This document shows positions 37,301 through 46,271 of a stretch of DNA of 64,000 nucleotides, in pieces (position 1 is the first letter of the stretch; every line of letters starts with the position of its first letter). The DNA is from Micromonospora matsumotoense (GTDB taxonomy: Bacteria > Actinomycetota > Actinomycetes > Mycobacteriales > Micromonosporaceae): NCBI RefSeq assembly GCF_900091525.1, contig NZ_FMCU01000001.1, forward strand, positions 124,001 to 188,000, read 5' to 3'. The translations under genes were made by a program, and so were the position numbers. The notes under the pieces were generated by a model, which ran no database searches, was not told the origin of the DNA, and saw nothing but the letters and a program-made list of their open reading frames with translations.

Positions 37301-39842
37301 CCGGGTCGGGTTCGCCGGTGGCGGCCTGCCGGGTGGGATAGAGCGCCGGGTCGCCCTGCTTGACCCAGACCTCACCGGTGGCGGTCACGTCGACGGTGCG
37401 GTCGTTGGCGACGTCCTTGTTGCCCGCCTTGTCGACCACGAGGAACCCGACGGACTTCGCGCCGGGCTTGAGCTTGACCCAGGCGAACCGGCCGTACGAG
37501 TCCTGCCCGGCGAACGGCTGCCCGGTGGGCCACTCGGTGACGTACGCCGGGTCGAGGTCACCCCAGGCGTAGAGGCCCCAGTCGGCGTAGTCCCCGGCGG
37601 GGCGCTGGTAGTGCACCACCACCCAGTCCCGGGACGCGCCCTGCGCCGGGGTGCCGACCACCCCGGTCGTCCGGGTGGCGGTCGTCCGCCCCTTCCCGTC
37701 GCGGACCACCGCCTTGTATTCGACCCGGGTGCCGCCGGCCAGCCCGGTCAGGTCGTGGTGGACGGTGTACGGCGCGGTGTGCGCGCTGCCCAGCAGGGTC
37801 CACTTCCCGCCCGCGACCCGGGCCGCGACGGTGACGGTGGCCAGCGGGTCACCGGTCACCTGCGCGGTGACGGCGGCCCGGGTGGCGACCGGGTCGGTGC
37901 CCGGCTCGGTGAGGGTGACGCCCGGCCGCGCGGTGGCCTGCGGCACGGCCCGGCCGGCCCGGAGCACCACGGCCGACCCGGCCGGCACGGTCAGGCTGAC
38001 CTTGCCGTCGGCGTCGGTGGCCGGGGTGGCCGTGCTGCCGTAGATGCCGGTGAAGGTGGTGCCGGGCGACCAGGTGTCCACGGAGACAGTCTGCGGGGTG
38101 CCGGCGTTGTTCACCGCCACCAGGTACTCGGTGCGGTCGGCCGGGGAGATCCGGGAGAAGGCGAAGACGCCCGGCCCGTCGGCGGCGTACCGGGTGACCT
38201 GCACGCCGTCGCGCAGCCCGGGGTGCGCGGCCCGCAGCCGGCCCAACTCGGCGATGGTCCGGTACAGCGGGTGGGTGGTGTCGAACTGGTCGCTGGCGTG
38301 GGTACGGGTGGTGCCGATCAGGTCGTCGTCGAGGTAGTCCGCCGTCCGGGTGGCGAACATGTCCTGCCGGGCGTCCTTGTCCCCACCCGGCCCGGTGAAG
38401 CCCTGCTCGTCACCGGAGTAGACGACCGGCTGGCCCCGGGTGAGGAACATCAGCTGGTGGGCGAGCCGGTCCCGGCTGAGCTGGCGGGCGTCGTCGCCAC
38501 CGGCGGCGGCGATGAACGAGCCGATCCGGCCCATGTCGTGGTTGCCGAGGAAGGTGGTCAGCCGGGTGGCGTCGGTGTCCCGCGCGGCGTACAGCGGGTC
38601 CTTGGCGTAGACGTCGGCGAGCGCCTTCGCCGGGCCGTCGGCGCTGACGTAGCCGCGCGCCGCCTCCTGGAAGGAGAAGTCCAGGGTGGCCGGCAGGCCA
38701 CCGCGCCGCACGTAGGTGGAGGTGACCTCCTGGTCGGCGCTGTAGACCTCACCGAACAGGAAGAAGTCCTTCTTGCCGGCGGAGTCGGCGGCGCGCTTGA
38801 TGCCCTGGCTGAACTGCGGCCAGAAGTCGAGGTTGACGTGCTTGACGGTGTCCAGCCGGAAACCGTCGACGTCGGTGCTGGCGATCCAGTCGCCGTACGC
38901 CTTGGTCAGGCCCCTGACCACCTCGGGACGCTCGGTCCACAGGTCGTCGAGGCCGAAGAAGTCGCCGTACTCGCTGTTCTCCCCGGTGAACGTGGAGTCG
39001 CCCCGGTTGTGGTACATCGTCGGGTCGTTCAGCCACGCCGGCACCTTGACGCCCGCGTCGGCGGGGCTGGCGAAGGTCGGCGTGTACGGGCCGGCGTCGG
39101 TGTTCACCTTCGGGAAGGCCCGGGTGCCGTCGGCGTAGTTGCGGTCCTCGAACTCCCGCCCCTGCGCGTCGGTGTACGGCGACGTCTTCTTGTCGATGTA
39201 CGCGTACTTGCCCTCGGCGTAGGAGATGACGTCGGCGGTGTGGTTGACGATGACGTCGAGGTAGACCTTGATGCCCCGCCGGTGGGCCAGCGTGACCAGT
39301 CTCTTCATCTCCTCGTTGGTGCCGAAGTGCGGGTCGACCTGGGTGAAGTCGGTGATCCAGTAGCCGTGGTAGCCGGCGGAGACGTCCGCGCCGCTGCCCT
39401 GGACGGGACGGTTCTTGAAGATCGGCGCCAGCCAGATGGCGGTGGTGCCGAGACCCTGGATGTAGTCGAGCTTGTCGATGACGCCCCTGAGGTCGCCGCC
39501 GTGGTAGAAGCCCTTGTCCGTCGGGTCGAGGCCGGTGCGGAGCCGGTCGCCGGTCAGGCCGCCGGTGTCGTTGCGGCGGTCGCCGTTGGCGAACCGGTCC
39601 GGCAGGACGAAGTAGAACTGTTCGGCGCGGCCCTTACCGGTGCCGGCGGCGAGCAGGGCGTCGGTGGTGGGTTCGGCGCCCCACTGGGCGGCTCCGGCCG
39701 CCGCGAGGGCGTCGATGGTGGACGGGCGGTCGGTGGTGTCGGCACCGAGCTGGCGGACGGCGACCGGAACGCCGACGAGAGCGAGGGTGAGGGTGGAGAC
39801 CAGGGCGAGCAGCGCCTTGCGCGGCAGCGGCGGGGGTTTCAT
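34344..39842 (-). CDS. Secreted amylopullulanase: alpha-amylase plus pullulanase in one chain
   Basis: 1832-aa extracellular enzyme for starch, pullulan or glycogen breakdown. A signal peptide (about 1-30) precedes a complete N-terminal GH13 amylase: nucleophile Asp in GFRLDTVKH (about 329), acid Glu in LFGEVYSAD (about 362), Asp in FLGNHDMGR (about 435). Two CBM41 starch-binding modules follow (about 742-840 with [13 protein letters not shown], and about 856-960 with [13 protein letters not shown]). Then come pullulanase N-domains, a CBM48-like domain (about 1092 on) and a second GH13 with [11 protein letters not shown] (about 1427), LLYGEGWNF (about 1464) and YVDAHDNEI (about 1595). All catalytic residues are present in both halves. 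ATG has AGGAAGG upstream. Confidence 0.94.
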   Translation of the reverse strand: MKPPPLPRKALLALVSTLTLALVGVPVAVRQLGADTTDRPSTIDALAAAGAAQWGAEPTTDALLAAGTGKGRAEQFYFVLPDRFANGDRRNDTGGLTGDRLRTGLDPTDKGFYHGGDLRGVIDKLDYIQGLGTTAIWLAPIFKNRPVQGSGADVSAGYHGYWITDFTQVDPHFGTNEEMKRLVTLAHRRGIKVYLDVIVNHTADVISYAEGKYAYIDKKTSPYTDAQGREFEDRNYADGTRAFPKVNTDAGPYTPTFASPADAGVKVPAWLNDPTMYHNRGDSTFTGENSEYGDFFGLDDLWTERPEVVRGLTKAYGDWIASTDVDGFRLDTVKHVNLDFWPQFSQGIKRAADSAGKKDFFLFGEVYSADQEVTSTYVRRGGLPATLDFSFQEAARGYVSADGPAKALADVYAKDPLYAARDTDATRLTTFLGNHDMGRIGSFIAAAGGDDARQLSRDRLAHQLMFLTRGQPVVYSGDEQGFTGPGGDKDARQDMFATRTADYLDDDLIGTTRTHASDQFDTTHPLYRTIAELGRLRAAHPGLRDGVQVTRYAADGPGVFAFSRISPADRTEYLVAVNNAGTPQTVSVDTWSPGTTFTGIYGSTATPATDADGKVSLTVPAGSAVVLRAGRAVPQATARPGVTLTEPGTDPVATRAAVTAQVTGDPLATVTVAARVAGGKWTLLGSAHTAPYTVHHDLTGLAGGTRVEYKAVVRDGKGRTTATRTTGVVGTPAQGASRDWVVVHYQRPAGDYADWGLYAWGDLDPAYVTEWPTGQPFAGQDSYGRFAWVKLKPGAKSVGFLVVDKAGNKDVANDRTVDVTATGEVWVKQGDPALYPTRQAATGEPDPAVDPGTAIIHWRKADNDYAGWGLHVWDGAATPTDWSTPLLPEKVDSFGALFRVPLAAGATGLNYIIHRGDTKDQPDDQRLDLAGIGHEVWLLGGVPGRLLPASSAGPAKDVDITKQQAQWIDRSTVTWAAGPTDGKAYALVAAPAGGLSVVDGELSGTYTSLPLRAQRNGLTETQRAAFPHLWAHQAFHLDRADLARVPAALRGQLVVTARDARGALLGATGVQIPGVLDDVYRAATDATLGVTFAGKVPTLAVWAPTARTVALELFDAPSAQPRTVAMRRDDRTGVWSARGSRDWTGRYYRYRVEAWQPAAQKIVTASATDPYSVALAADSTHSQIVDLADPALAPAGWSGLRKPAAPPAAKAQISELSVRDFSIADRTVPAAQRGTYLAFTDPTTAGMKHLTALGDAGVNYLHLLPVFDFATIPERRADQRQPACELATLPPDSDRQQACVAAVADTDGYNWGYDPLHYTVPEGGYAVDPNGAQRSVEFRRMVAGINGAGLRVVLDVVYNHTSAAGTDAKSVLDQVVPGYYHRLLDDGTVANSTCCANTAPEHAMMGKLVVDSLVTWAKQYKVDGFRFDLMGHHPKANILAVRAALDRLTVARDGVDGRKILLYGEGWNFGEVADDARFVQATQANMAGTGIGTFNDRLRDAVRGGGPFDGNPRVQGFASGLYTDPNGDEVNGTAAEQRARLRHQQDLIKVGLTGNLRGYRFTDSAGRRVTGAQVDYNGSPAGYTAAPGEAVTYVDAHDNEILYDALAYKLPTGTSAADRARMQVLALATTALGQGTGFVAAGSERLRSKSLDRNSYNSGDWFNQIRWDCTQGNGFGVGLPPAADNEDKWSYAKPLLAEPSLVPDCAAIDLADARYAELLRIRQSSPVFGLPTADQVQQRVAFPLSGAKETPGVLTMTLDARGLGGRWKAVTVVFNATPTAAKQTVARLRGTDTTLHPVLAGSADPVLRTASFDRAAGTFTVPARSVAVFVQR

Positions 39843-39894
39843 CGACGGCCTTCCTATGGTCGCTGATTCGCCCGCACGCTAGCCCTTGCCGAAA

Positions 39895-39946
39895 CGTTCT
39901 GCAATACCTTGCAAACCAAGTCGCAACAAAGCAGCAACCTTGCAAG
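39895..39946 (-). promoter_or_regulatory. MalR-like half-sites upstream of the amylopullulanase
   Basis: The AT-rich promoter region holds CTGCAA (39899-39904), CTTGCAA (39908-39914) and the palindrome CTTGCAAG (39939-39946). CTTGCA/TGCAAG elements are the known recognition type of the LacI-family regulator MalR at Streptomyces amylase promoters. The assignment is by motif only; no malR gene is in the window. Confidence 0.5.
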
Positions 39947-39977
39947 ACCCGACCAACCGGCGGCGTGGCACGGCGGA

Positions 39978-40742
39978 TCAGAGGCCGGAGCAGGCCACCC
40001 CGTCGACCGTGCAGCGCGACGGCCGGATGCTGCCACCGGTGTTCTCGAAGTGGAACCGCAGCGGCACCGTGGCCCCCGGCGCGACGTTCACCCCGCTGGT
40101 GTACGTGAACACCCCGCCGGACATCCGGGAGCTGCCCTGCGGCGCACCCTCCACCCACGAGGTGACCAGCCTGCTGCCGGCGGGCGGGACCAGCCGGACC
40201 GTCCAGGGCCGGGCCACCCGGTCCCGGTTGCGCAGCAGCACCTCACCGATGAACGCCTGGTTGTTCCAGCTGTCCAGCACGCTGAACCGGCCGGTCATCG
40301 GCGACGACGACGGCGCGGGCGGTGCCGGTGCCGCAGGTGGCGTGGTCGTCGGGGCCGGGGCCGCGCCCCCGTCGGGGGATGGCGGGTCGACCGGCGGGGG
40401 CACCGCGCCACCACCGCCCGACGGGTCGCCCCCGACGACATCGACGGGCAGCTCGACCGGGAGTGGATCGGTGCGGCGGGGCGTCAGGCCGGGTACGGCC
40501 GGCTCGGGCAGGTTCGCCGCCACCGGCGCCCGATCGGTCTCCCCCGACCCGGGCAGCGAGTAGGTCGGTGCGGGATCGGCCGGCCGGGCCTCGAAGGCCG
40601 GCCCACGGCTACGGTACGACGCCAGCGCGACGATCAGGAGCACGACCATCACCAGCACCCCGGTGGCGACGACGACCCATGGCGATGACGCCAGCGCACC
40701 CGCTCCGTGTGCCCGCGGTTGCGCGCGACGCATGCCGGACAT
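39978..40742 (-). CDS. Membrane-anchored protein with C-terminal CBM2-like domain
   Basis: 254 aa. A short basic N-terminus and one transmembrane helix (about 22-42) precede a Pro/Gly/Thr linker (about 50-148) and a cellulose-binding CBM2-like domain (about 150-254: VLDSWNNQAFIGEVLLRN, then VAPGATVPLRFHFENTGG). Two Cys lie near the C-terminus. No catalytic domain, so it probably displays a polysaccharide-binding module outside the cell, or senses polymer. ATG has GGGAGGG 3 nt upstream. Its leader matches that of the gene at 40847-41599. Confidence 0.78.
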   Translation of the reverse strand: MSGMRRAQPRAHGAGALASSPWVVVATGVLVMVVLLIVALASYRSRGPAFEARPADPAPTYSLPGSGETDRAPVAANLPEPAVPGLTPRRTDPLPVELPVDVVGGDPSGGGGAVPPPVDPPSPDGGAAPAPTTTPPAAPAPPAPSSSPMTGRFSVLDSWNNQAFIGEVLLRNRDRVARPWTVRLVPPAGSRLVTSWVEGAPQGSSRMSGGVFTYTSGVNVAPGATVPLRFHFENTGGSIRPSRCTVDGVACSGL

Positions 40743-40776
40743 GACCCTCCCTGGTCGGCCCCGTCCGAGAAGAGTA
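40743..40776 (-). promoter_or_regulatory. Leader shared with the gene at 41599: TACTCT 28 nt from ATG
   Basis: TACTCT (minus strand, 40776-40771), then GGGGCCGACCAGGGAGGGTC up to the ATG. The gene starting at 41599 has TAATCT at exactly the same 28-nt distance, with GGGGTCGACCGAGGAGGATC before its ATG. Confidence 0.45.
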
Positions 40777-40846
40777 ACGATCCCGGCGTTTGCCGGAAAG
40801 TGGCTGAGGCACCGGATTTTGTCCTAACCGGACAGTTCGCCGCCGG

Positions 40847-41599
40847 TCAGCCCCGCACCCGCAACGCGTCCACCTGGAAGTAGACGCCGTTACGCTTGAC
40901 CGCCCAGATGGTGTACGTCCCGACCGGAAGATCCCTGACGCTGAACACCGTCTGCTGGGGCTGGTAACGGTTCGCCCGCGCGCTCACCCGCTGTTGCTTC
41001 ACCGGCCGGCCACCGGCATCGACGATCCACACGTCGGCGTCTCCGTACTCGGGGTCCCGCGAGGTGATGTAGTCCAGCCCGGTGCCGGTGAACGTGAAGC
41101 TGAACGAGTCCCCGTCGTGAATCGTGTAGTGCACGTCGTCGCGGTGGTCGCCGTACGGCCGGTCCCGGGAGACCGCCCACCGCCCCCGGTAGGAGATGCC
41201 CGGGGCGTCGTCGTTGAGCAGCGTGGTCGGCTTCGGCGAGGGCGACGCCGTCGACGGCGTCACCGACACCGACGGCGTCACCGACCGGGACGCGGTAGGC
41301 GTCCGACCGGCCGGCGGTGGTGCGGCGCCCGGCCCACCGCCGGACTCCCGCCGGGTCTTGGTGGGTGACGGCGACGGCAGCACCGACTCGGTCGCCACCG
41401 GCACCCCCGGCACCATCACGGCCTCGCTGCGCGACCCGGCCCCGTGCTCGGCGTAACGGTCGTGGCCGAGCACCGCCACCAACGCCTTGACCAGCAGAAA
41501 GAGCAGCACGATCACCGCGATCGAGGCGAGCGTCCAGGGTAGTGCGGCGATCGCGTGGGGCAACCGGGACATCCACCGCGTCCAGCGCGTCCCCGGCAT
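40847..41599 (-). CDS. Membrane-anchored protein with C-terminal beta-sandwich (carbohydrate-binding-like)
   Basis: 250 aa. One N-terminal transmembrane helix (about 18-43), a Pro/Ser/Thr linker with repeated SVTPS (about 60-128), and a C-terminal domain (about 130-250) rich in beta strands and aromatics: ISYRGRWAVSRDRPYGDHR, SFSFTFTGTGLDYIT, VGTYTIWAVKRNGVYFQVDAL. The domain resembles galactose-binding-like or NPCBM-type sandwiches. Same architecture as the CBM2 protein next to it, from which it is separated by 104 nt. No catalytic motif. ATG has GAGGAGG upstream. Confidence 0.68.
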   Translation of the reverse strand: MPGTRWTRWMSRLPHAIAALPWTLASIAVIVLLFLLVKALVAVLGHDRYAEHGAGSRSEAVMVPGVPVATESVLPSPSPTKTRRESGGGPGAAPPPAGRTPTASRSVTPSVSVTPSTASPSPKPTTLLNDDAPGISYRGRWAVSRDRPYGDHRDDVHYTIHDGDSFSFTFTGTGLDYITSRDPEYGDADVWIVDAGGRPVKQQRVSARANRYQPQQTVFSVRDLPVGTYTIWAVKRNGVYFQVDALRVRG

Positions 41600-41633
41600 G
41601 ATCCTCCTCGGTCGACCCCGTACGCAGAGATTA
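41600..41633 (-). promoter_or_regulatory. Leader with TAATCT 28 nt from ATG
   Basis: TAATCT (minus strand, 41633-41628) and the following GGGGTCGACCGAGGAGGATC parallel the leader at 40743-40776, position for position. Confidence 0.45.
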
Positions 41634-41683
41634 GCGACCGTCCAGTAGCGATGATCACCGGGGGCGGAGAGGCAGGTCGGCGG

Positions 41684-42091
41684 TCAGCCGGTGCGGATCA
41701 CGGTGCAGATCATCGGGCCGTCCTCGGTGCCGCGCAGCAGGTAGCGGTAGCGTTCCCCGGGCACCGCCCGGCCCTGGCTGTCCAGGAACTCCCACCGCAC
41801 GGCGACCATGGTCAGCAGCGCGGAGACCGGCTCGACCTCCTCGATCAGCGCGTGCGCCGCGACCAGCTGCCGCTGCTGGTAGTCGGGCGCGGCACCGACG
41901 AAGGAGAGCGCGACGGCGGCCATCGTGCTGAACGAGAAGCTGTACGTGTCGGCGACCACCAGCCCCGGCAGGGCGTAGCAGCCGGCGATGGCGGGCACGT
42001 CGCCGGTGGTGAGCGCCACCCCGTAACGGTCGAAGAAGTCGCTCAGCGTGTCCGGGTCGGTGGAAGCTCTCACGGCGTCACCAGTTGCCAT
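41684..42091 (-). CDS. NTF2-like fold protein
   Basis: 135-aa cytoplasmic protein with the cone-shaped NTF2/SnoaL fold pattern: helix LSDFFDRYGVALTTGDVPAI, then GCYALPGLVVADTYSFSFS and C-terminal strands (AVRWEFLDSQGRAVPGERYRYLL). No catalytic assignment is possible. ATG 42091 was chosen over longer in-frame starts that overlap the upstream gene. It lies 19 nt after the permuted-papain-like gene on the same strand, likely co-transcribed. Confidence 0.68.
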   Translation of the reverse strand: MATGDAVRASTDPDTLSDFFDRYGVALTTGDVPAIAGCYALPGLVVADTYSFSFSTMAAVALSFVGAAPDYQQRQLVAAHALIEEVEPVSALLTMVAVRWEFLDSQGRAVPGERYRYLLRGTEDGPMICTVIRTG

Positions 42092-42110
42092 CGACGACCG
42101 TCGGCAAACC

Positions 42111-42785
42111 TCACCGGGGCGGAATGTGCACCTCGATCTCCGCGCCGAGCCGTGCGTCACCGGCCAGGTCGAGGTCGTCGCCGCTCCAGAACCGGCCCGG
42201 GTCGTACCAGTTGGGCCGGCGGTCCTGCGGCAGCAACCCCATCGCCTCGTAGGTCACCGCCACCACCTCCGCGCAGTACGCGGTCTCCAGCGCGCGGTCC
42301 CCGGCCGGCCGGTCGGCCTGCTCGTCGTCCCGGTCCCGCCGGCCCGGCAGCGGCATGCGCAGCTGCGGGACCCGACCCCGGGCCCACCGCCAGGCCATCT
42401 GGGCCGTGGACGGGAACGGGGTGCCGTCGAGCCGGGCCACGGTCTGCAGCACCGCCTGCTCCATCGCCAGGTCGGCCGACGGTTCGAGCTGGCGCAGCCA
42501 GGCACGCTGGCCGTACCGGTTGGCCCAGACGCAGACCGCGTCGCGCAGGTCGTGCAGTTGCACACCACGCTGGTGGCTGCCGGTCCACATGTCCCGCAAC
42601 GACCGCCCCAACTCGGCGTGCCACATCAGCGGCGGCATGTCGTCCAGCACCACCGCCATGCCGACGTGGTTGACGGGACTGTTGGTGGTGAACTGGATGG
42701 CCCGGTCCGGCACGCTGCGGCCCCGGAACACCCACACGTCACCGGTACGGCTCAGGTCGACGGCCTCGTCCAGGCTGATGCTCAT
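42111..42785 (-). CDS. Permuted papain-fold (YiiX/NlpC-P60-like) putative hydrolase
   Basis: 224-aa protein. VNHVGMAVVLDD (His, about residue 40) and AYCAEVVAVTYEAMGLL (Cys, about 170) have the His-before-Cys order of circularly permuted NlpC/P60 (YiiX/YebB-type) enzymes. No signal peptide, so it would act on cytoplasmic substrates or be membrane associated. Could cleave amide or thioester bonds; the substrate is unknown. Starts only 19 nt from the divergent small membrane protein. Confidence 0.62.
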   Translation of the reverse strand: MSISLDEAVDLSRTGDVWVFRGRSVPDRAIQFTTNSPVNHVGMAVVLDDMPPLMWHAELGRSLRDMWTGSHQRGVQLHDLRDAVCVWANRYGQRAWLRQLEPSADLAMEQAVLQTVARLDGTPFPSTAQMAWRWARGRVPQLRMPLPGRRDRDDEQADRPAGDRALETAYCAEVVAVTYEAMGLLPQDRRPNWYDPGRFWSGDDLDLAGDARLGAEIEVHIPPR

Positions 42786-42804
42786 GAGCGTCTACCCTAG
42801 GCCG

Positions 42805-42987
42805 ATGCGGCAACGGATGCAGTGGTGGAAGGTCCTCGGGTTGGCCGGTCTCGCGGGTGTCGCCGCGACCGGGGTGGTCGTCGCCCGCGCCGAACGGCGG
42901 CGGCGCGCGTACACCCCGGAGGAGATCCGGGACCGGCTGCGCGAGCGGCACGCCCAGGCCGCGAAGCCCGGCGACGACCCGGCCTGA
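42805..42987 (+). CDS. Small single-span membrane protein
   Basis: 60 aa. One transmembrane helix (about 9-27, VLGLAGLAGVAATGVVVA) is followed by a strongly basic, helical tail (AERRRRAYTPEEIRDRLRERH). Function unknown. The ATG lacks a Shine-Dalgarno, but TACCCT (42793-42798) lies 6 nt upstream, so a leaderless transcript is expected; the promoter must overlap the start of the divergent gene at 42785. Confidence 0.68.
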   Translation: MRQRMQWWKVLGLAGLAGVAATGVVVARAERRRRAYTPEEIRDRLRERHAQAAKPGDDPA

Positions 42988-43107
42988 CCGTCCCCCGCGA
43001 CCGACCCGCACCGTCACGCCGGCCGGTCGCGGATCGACGCCGCGCCGTCGTCCACGGTGCCCCCGGCGGGGCGGTCGGGGGCACCGTGGGCGGTTAGGCT
43101 CCCCGAC

Positions 43108-43833
43108 ATGGATGGTGCGATCGCTCAGCAACCCTTCGTGTTGTCGCCGCCCGAGGCTCCGGTGGAGCGGCACGGCCGGGTCGACCTGCACCTGCCGGCC
43201 GGCGCCGGTCCGCATCCGGTGGTGGTGCTGGTGCACGGCGCCCCGCTTCCGCCGGGTGTCGAGGATCCCCGGGACTGGCTTCTCTACCGGGGCTACGGGG
43301 CGCTCCTCGCCGAGCAGGGCCTGGTCGGCGCCGTGCTCAGCTACCAGGTGACCGATCTGGCCGGGCTGCCCGCCACCGTCGACGACATCGCCGGCATGGT
43401 CGAGGCCGTCCGGGCCGATCCCCGGGTGGACGCGCAGCGGGTGGTGCTCTGGTTCTTCTCCGGCGGCGGCCTGCTGTCGGCGGACTGGCTGCGCGCGGCA
43501 CCATCCTGGTTGCGCGGGGTCGCGCTGACCTACCCGCTGCTCGTTCCGCTGCCCGGCTGGGAGGTGGACCCACGGTTCCTGCCGATCGACGCCCTCGACG
43601 CCGGTGCGACGACGCCGGTGGTGCTGACCCGGGCCGGGCAGGACAGACTGCCCCAGGTGCTGACCGGCATCGCGGCGTTCCTCGACGCCGCGGCCCGGGT
43701 GGGTCGACCGGTGCGGCTGTTGGAGGTACCGGACGGGCAGCACGGCTTCGACATGCTGGACCACACCGCGCAGTCCCGCGAGGCCGTCCGGGCGGCCCGG
43801 GACGCGGTGGTCGACCTGATCCGCGCCGGCTGA
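43108..43833 (+). CDS. Alpha/beta-hydrolase fold protein
   Basis: 241 aa, dienelactone-hydrolase-like layout. VVVLVHGAPLPPG forms the oxyanion strand-turn, the nucleophile elbow is WFFSGGGLL (Ser about 116, with Phe in place of the usual first Gly), and the C-terminal His lies in PDGQHGFDM (about 214). Probably an esterase of small cytoplasmic substrates. ATG 43108 has TAGGCT 7 nt upstream and no ribosome site (leaderless). Transcribed alone. Confidence 0.75.
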   Translation: MDGAIAQQPFVLSPPEAPVERHGRVDLHLPAGAGPHPVVVLVHGAPLPPGVEDPRDWLLYRGYGALLAEQGLVGAVLSYQVTDLAGLPATVDDIAGMVEAVRADPRVDAQRVVLWFFSGGGLLSADWLRAAPSWLRGVALTYPLLVPLPGWEVDPRFLPIDALDAGATTPVVLTRAGQDRLPQVLTGIAAFLDAAARVGRPVRLLEVPDGQHGFDMLDHTAQSREAVRAARDAVVDLIRAG

Positions 43834-44195
43834 CCCCGGTCCGCCGCCGACCGCACCGGGTCCGCCGATCGACCTGATGTCCGGTTCATTCCGGAATTTT
43901 CGCACCGGACGAGCCGGTTCGTGCGCGGCGTCCCGTGGTCGGGGCCACCCCCACGACGGAATCGCTGCGGGGGTCGGGGCGTTGTATCTGGCATACCACC
44001 GCCACTCTCCCGCCCCCGGGAGACGGCCCCGGAACCCCGACCGTGGAATGCGGTCGCCACCGGGTGGGTTACACCCCCTCGGACGCCCGAGCAGGTCCCC
44101 CCGATCGCCGGGCGATCCCGTTGACTTCCCCCTTTACCCGGCGACGCCACCCTCCGGGCGTCCGTCGTACCCCCGACGCAGAGGAGCACGCCATC
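43834..44195. other. 362-bp intergenic region before the C39-like peptidase
   Basis: A hairpin GTCCGGT/ACCGGAC (43879-43910), with an inner ATTCCGGAAT followed by TTT, may end the hydrolase transcript. TTGACT at 44121 resembles a -35, but no matching -10 follows at 16-18 nt. I looked for a c-di-AMP (ydaO) riboswitch, common before secreted wall hydrolases, and did not find its conserved core. Nothing else is recognised. Confidence 0.4.
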
Positions 44196-44855
44196 ATGCG
44201 TACCGACATCCTGCGTAAGACCGCTCTGACCGCCGCCGGCCTCGCCTTCACCACCGGCGCCATCGCCGGCCCGCTGACCGCCGCCCACGCCGCCGAGGCC
44301 CACACCCGCACGCCCACCGCGTCGGTGCAGGCCGACCGCAAGCCGGCCGGCGGGCGCGAACTGAAGGTCGACTACGCCGCGCAGCCCAACTTCTACTACT
44401 GCGGCCCCGCCGCCACCCGCAACGCCCTGTCCGTGCAGGGCAAGAACATCGACGTAGACGCGATGGCCAAGGTGATGGGCACCACCGAGGACGGCACCAA
44501 CAGCATCAACGACATCACCCCCGTGCTGAACAAGCAGACCGGCCGCAAGGCCTACGAGAGCACCGAGATCCGCAGCGCCAAGGCCGACGACAAGCAGACC
44601 GACGAGTTGCGTGCCGACATCGTCCGCACCGTGGACGACGGCCGGGCCGTGGTCGCCAACATCGCCGGCACCGCCACCGACACCGACGGCAACACCCACG
44701 CCTTCGAGGGCGGCCACTACATCAGCGTCATCGGCTACCGCGATGGTGGGAAGACCGTGACGATCGCCGACTCGGCCAACCCGGACACCGCGTCCTACCG
44801 GATCAGCGTGGACAACCTCGCCGACTGGATCGCCACCCGCGGCTACTCGTCCTGA
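44196..44855 (+). CDS. Secreted C39-like (papain-fold) peptidase
   Basis: 219 aa. A signal peptide (about 1-33, ending AAHA) precedes a compact papain-like domain with catalytic Cys in QPNFYYCGPAATRNAL (about residue 69), His in EGGHYISVIGY (about 171) and Asp in VTIADSANPDT. Resembles stand-alone peptidase family C39 proteins of actinobacteria, not the bacteriocin transporter-linked type, as no ABC domain is attached. Acts outside the cell; the substrate is unknown. ATG has GAGGAG 9 nt upstream. Confidence 0.82.
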   Translation: MRTDILRKTALTAAGLAFTTGAIAGPLTAAHAAEAHTRTPTASVQADRKPAGGRELKVDYAAQPNFYYCGPAATRNALSVQGKNIDVDAMAKVMGTTEDGTNSINDITPVLNKQTGRKAYESTEIRSAKADDKQTDELRADIVRTVDDGRAVVANIAGTATDTDGNTHAFEGGHYISVIGYRDGGKTVTIADSANPDTASYRISVDNLADWIATRGYSS

Positions 44856-44865
44856 CCCCGAACAC

Positions 44866-44900
44866 CGATCGGGCCGACCCCACCGGGGTCGGCCCGATCG
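44866..44900. terminator. Bidirectional terminator (C39 peptidase / DedA)
   Basis: CGATCGGGCCGACCCC (44866-44881) pairs perfectly with GGGGTCGGCCCGATCG (44885-44900) around a 3-nt loop between convergent genes. Confidence 0.85.
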
Positions 44901-44953
44901 TCGTCGGTACGGCCGGTTCCCGCGTCGGCTCGCCCGGCGACCGGCCGCGCGGT

Positions 44954-45610
44954 TCAGCGGTCGGTGCCGGCCCCGACCGACTCGGCCTCGTCGGTGGCGG
45001 TGGTCGACTCCAGCCGGCGGGCGCGGCGGCGCAGCCACCAGGTGCTGCCCAGCCCGGCGAGCACGGCCAGGACCAGGCCGGCCCAGGAGATGTCCTTGAG
45101 CCAGTGCTCGGCCGCCCGGCCCAGGCTGTAGAGCAGGTAGGTCGTGCCGAAGGCCCAGACCAGACCACCGGCCGCATTGGCCACCAGGAACCGGCGGTAC
45201 GGCACGTGCAGCGCGCCGGCCAGCGGCCCGGCCAGGATGCGCAGCAGGGCGACGAACCGGCCGAAGAAGACCGCCCACACCCCGTGTCGGGCGAAGCTCT
45301 GCTCGGCGCGGGCTATCTGTGCGGGGCCCAGGTGTTTCGGGAAGCGCCGGCCCAGCCGGGCCAGCAGGGGACGTCCACCGCGCCGCCCCACCGCGTAGCC
45401 GACGGAGTCGCCGACGATCGCGCCGAACGCCGCCGCGGTGGCGACCCAGTGCGGCTCGACCACTCCGGTGGCGGCCAGCAACGCGGAGCTGACCAGCACG
45501 ATCTCACCGGGCAGCGGGACGCCCATGCTCTCGACGCCGATCACTCCGCCGACGATCAGATAGACCACGACCGGCGGAAGCGCGGAGAGCCAGTGCTGCA
45601 CGTCGATCAC
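44954..45610 (-). CDS. DedA-family membrane protein
   Basis: 218 aa with four to five hydrophobic segments. The DedA signature is complete: ESMGVPLPGEIVLV (acidic residue and PGE) and the basic FFGRFVALLRILAGPLAGA (GRF-x3-R). Family members move undecaprenyl phosphate or other phospholipids across the membrane and affect proton-motive force and envelope integrity. GTG 45610 has GGAAGGGG upstream. Tail is Thr/Glu-rich. Monocistronic. Confidence 0.9.
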   Translation of the reverse strand: MIDVQHWLSALPPVVVYLIVGGVIGVESMGVPLPGEIVLVSSALLAATGVVEPHWVATAAAFGAIVGDSVGYAVGRRGGRPLLARLGRRFPKHLGPAQIARAEQSFARHGVWAVFFGRFVALLRILAGPLAGALHVPYRRFLVANAAGGLVWAFGTTYLLYSLGRAAEHWLKDISWAGLVLAVLAGLGSTWWLRRRARRLESTTATDEAESVGAGTDR

Positions 45611-45739
45611 TACGCACCCCTTCCGACCCGACCTCGAACCATACCCGCGCCCCCGGCCGAGGGTGGGGCCCTCGCGACTCCGGTGGCCTACCGGTCGCCG
45701 TAGTGGCAGCGGCCGGCGAGGATCGCGCGGCGGTGCGGT

Positions 45740-46237
45740 TCACCGGGGCTGGAGCAGGCCACGGGCGGCCATGAAGGCGCGCAACGTCTCGGCATCCTCG
45801 GCGGACATCAACCGGCGCGGGATCACCGTGGCCGGCATCCGGCCGACGTACACGATCCAGAACTCGGGGGTGTCGCGCACCTGGGAGACCCCGTCCCAGG
45901 CGATGCCACCGGACTCCGAGCCGCTGCGCATCATGATGTTGTCGTCGGTGATGTCGTAGCCGCCCTCGACCGCATAGCTGCCGGAGCGGCGTCGGGCCCG
46001 CCACCGCACCCACGGGGCGTAGAGCATCGACAACAGGCCACCCACGAGGAGCACCAGCCACAGCGAGGAGATCCGGTCGCCCCAGGAGAACCCCCAGGAG
46101 ACGGCGGTGCCGAGCGCCCCGACCGCCGCCAGCACCGCGCCGATGAGACCGAACCGGCGCAGCCGGACGCTGCTGAGCACCGCGGCGACCCGGGCCGGGT
46201 AGGCGGGATCGGCGGGTACGTCGAAACGGATGTGCAC
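45740..46237 (-). CDS. YcxB/PH-like membrane protein
   Basis: 165 aa. Two transmembrane helices (about 28-75) are followed by a basic turn and a C-terminal domain with ITDDNIMMRSGSESGGIAWDGV and VYVGRMPATVIPRRLM, like YcxB-type PH domains. GTG 46237 follows TATCGT by 7 nt, a leaderless arrangement. Function unknown; probably in the envelope. It is 34 nt after the VOC gene on the same strand. Confidence 0.72.
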   Translation of the reverse strand: MHIRFDVPADPAYPARVAAVLSSVRLRRFGLIGAVLAAVGALGTAVSWGFSWGDRISSLWLVLLVGGLLSMLYAPWVRWRARRRSGSYAVEGGYDITDDNIMMRSGSESGGIAWDGVSQVRDTPEFWIVYVGRMPATVIPRRLMSAEDAETLRAFMAARGLLQPR

Positions 46238-46271
46238 GGCCGAAACGATAGTGCGACGCGGTGCCAGACGG

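Noticed and set aside
37041..39866. 941-codon open frame on the plus strand opposite the amylopullulanase
   Set aside because: It is the antisense shadow of a gene with complete GH13 and CBM41 motifs; its own translation is Val/Gly/Arg-rich low complexity with no domain.
43921..44124. 67-codon ORF in the gap before the C39-like peptidase
   Set aside because: Pro/Arg-rich composition typical of shadow frames, with no ribosome site and no membrane or domain feature.
43834..44195. Possible c-di-AMP (ydaO) riboswitch before the secreted peptidase
   Set aside because: The conserved core segments of that riboswitch are not present.
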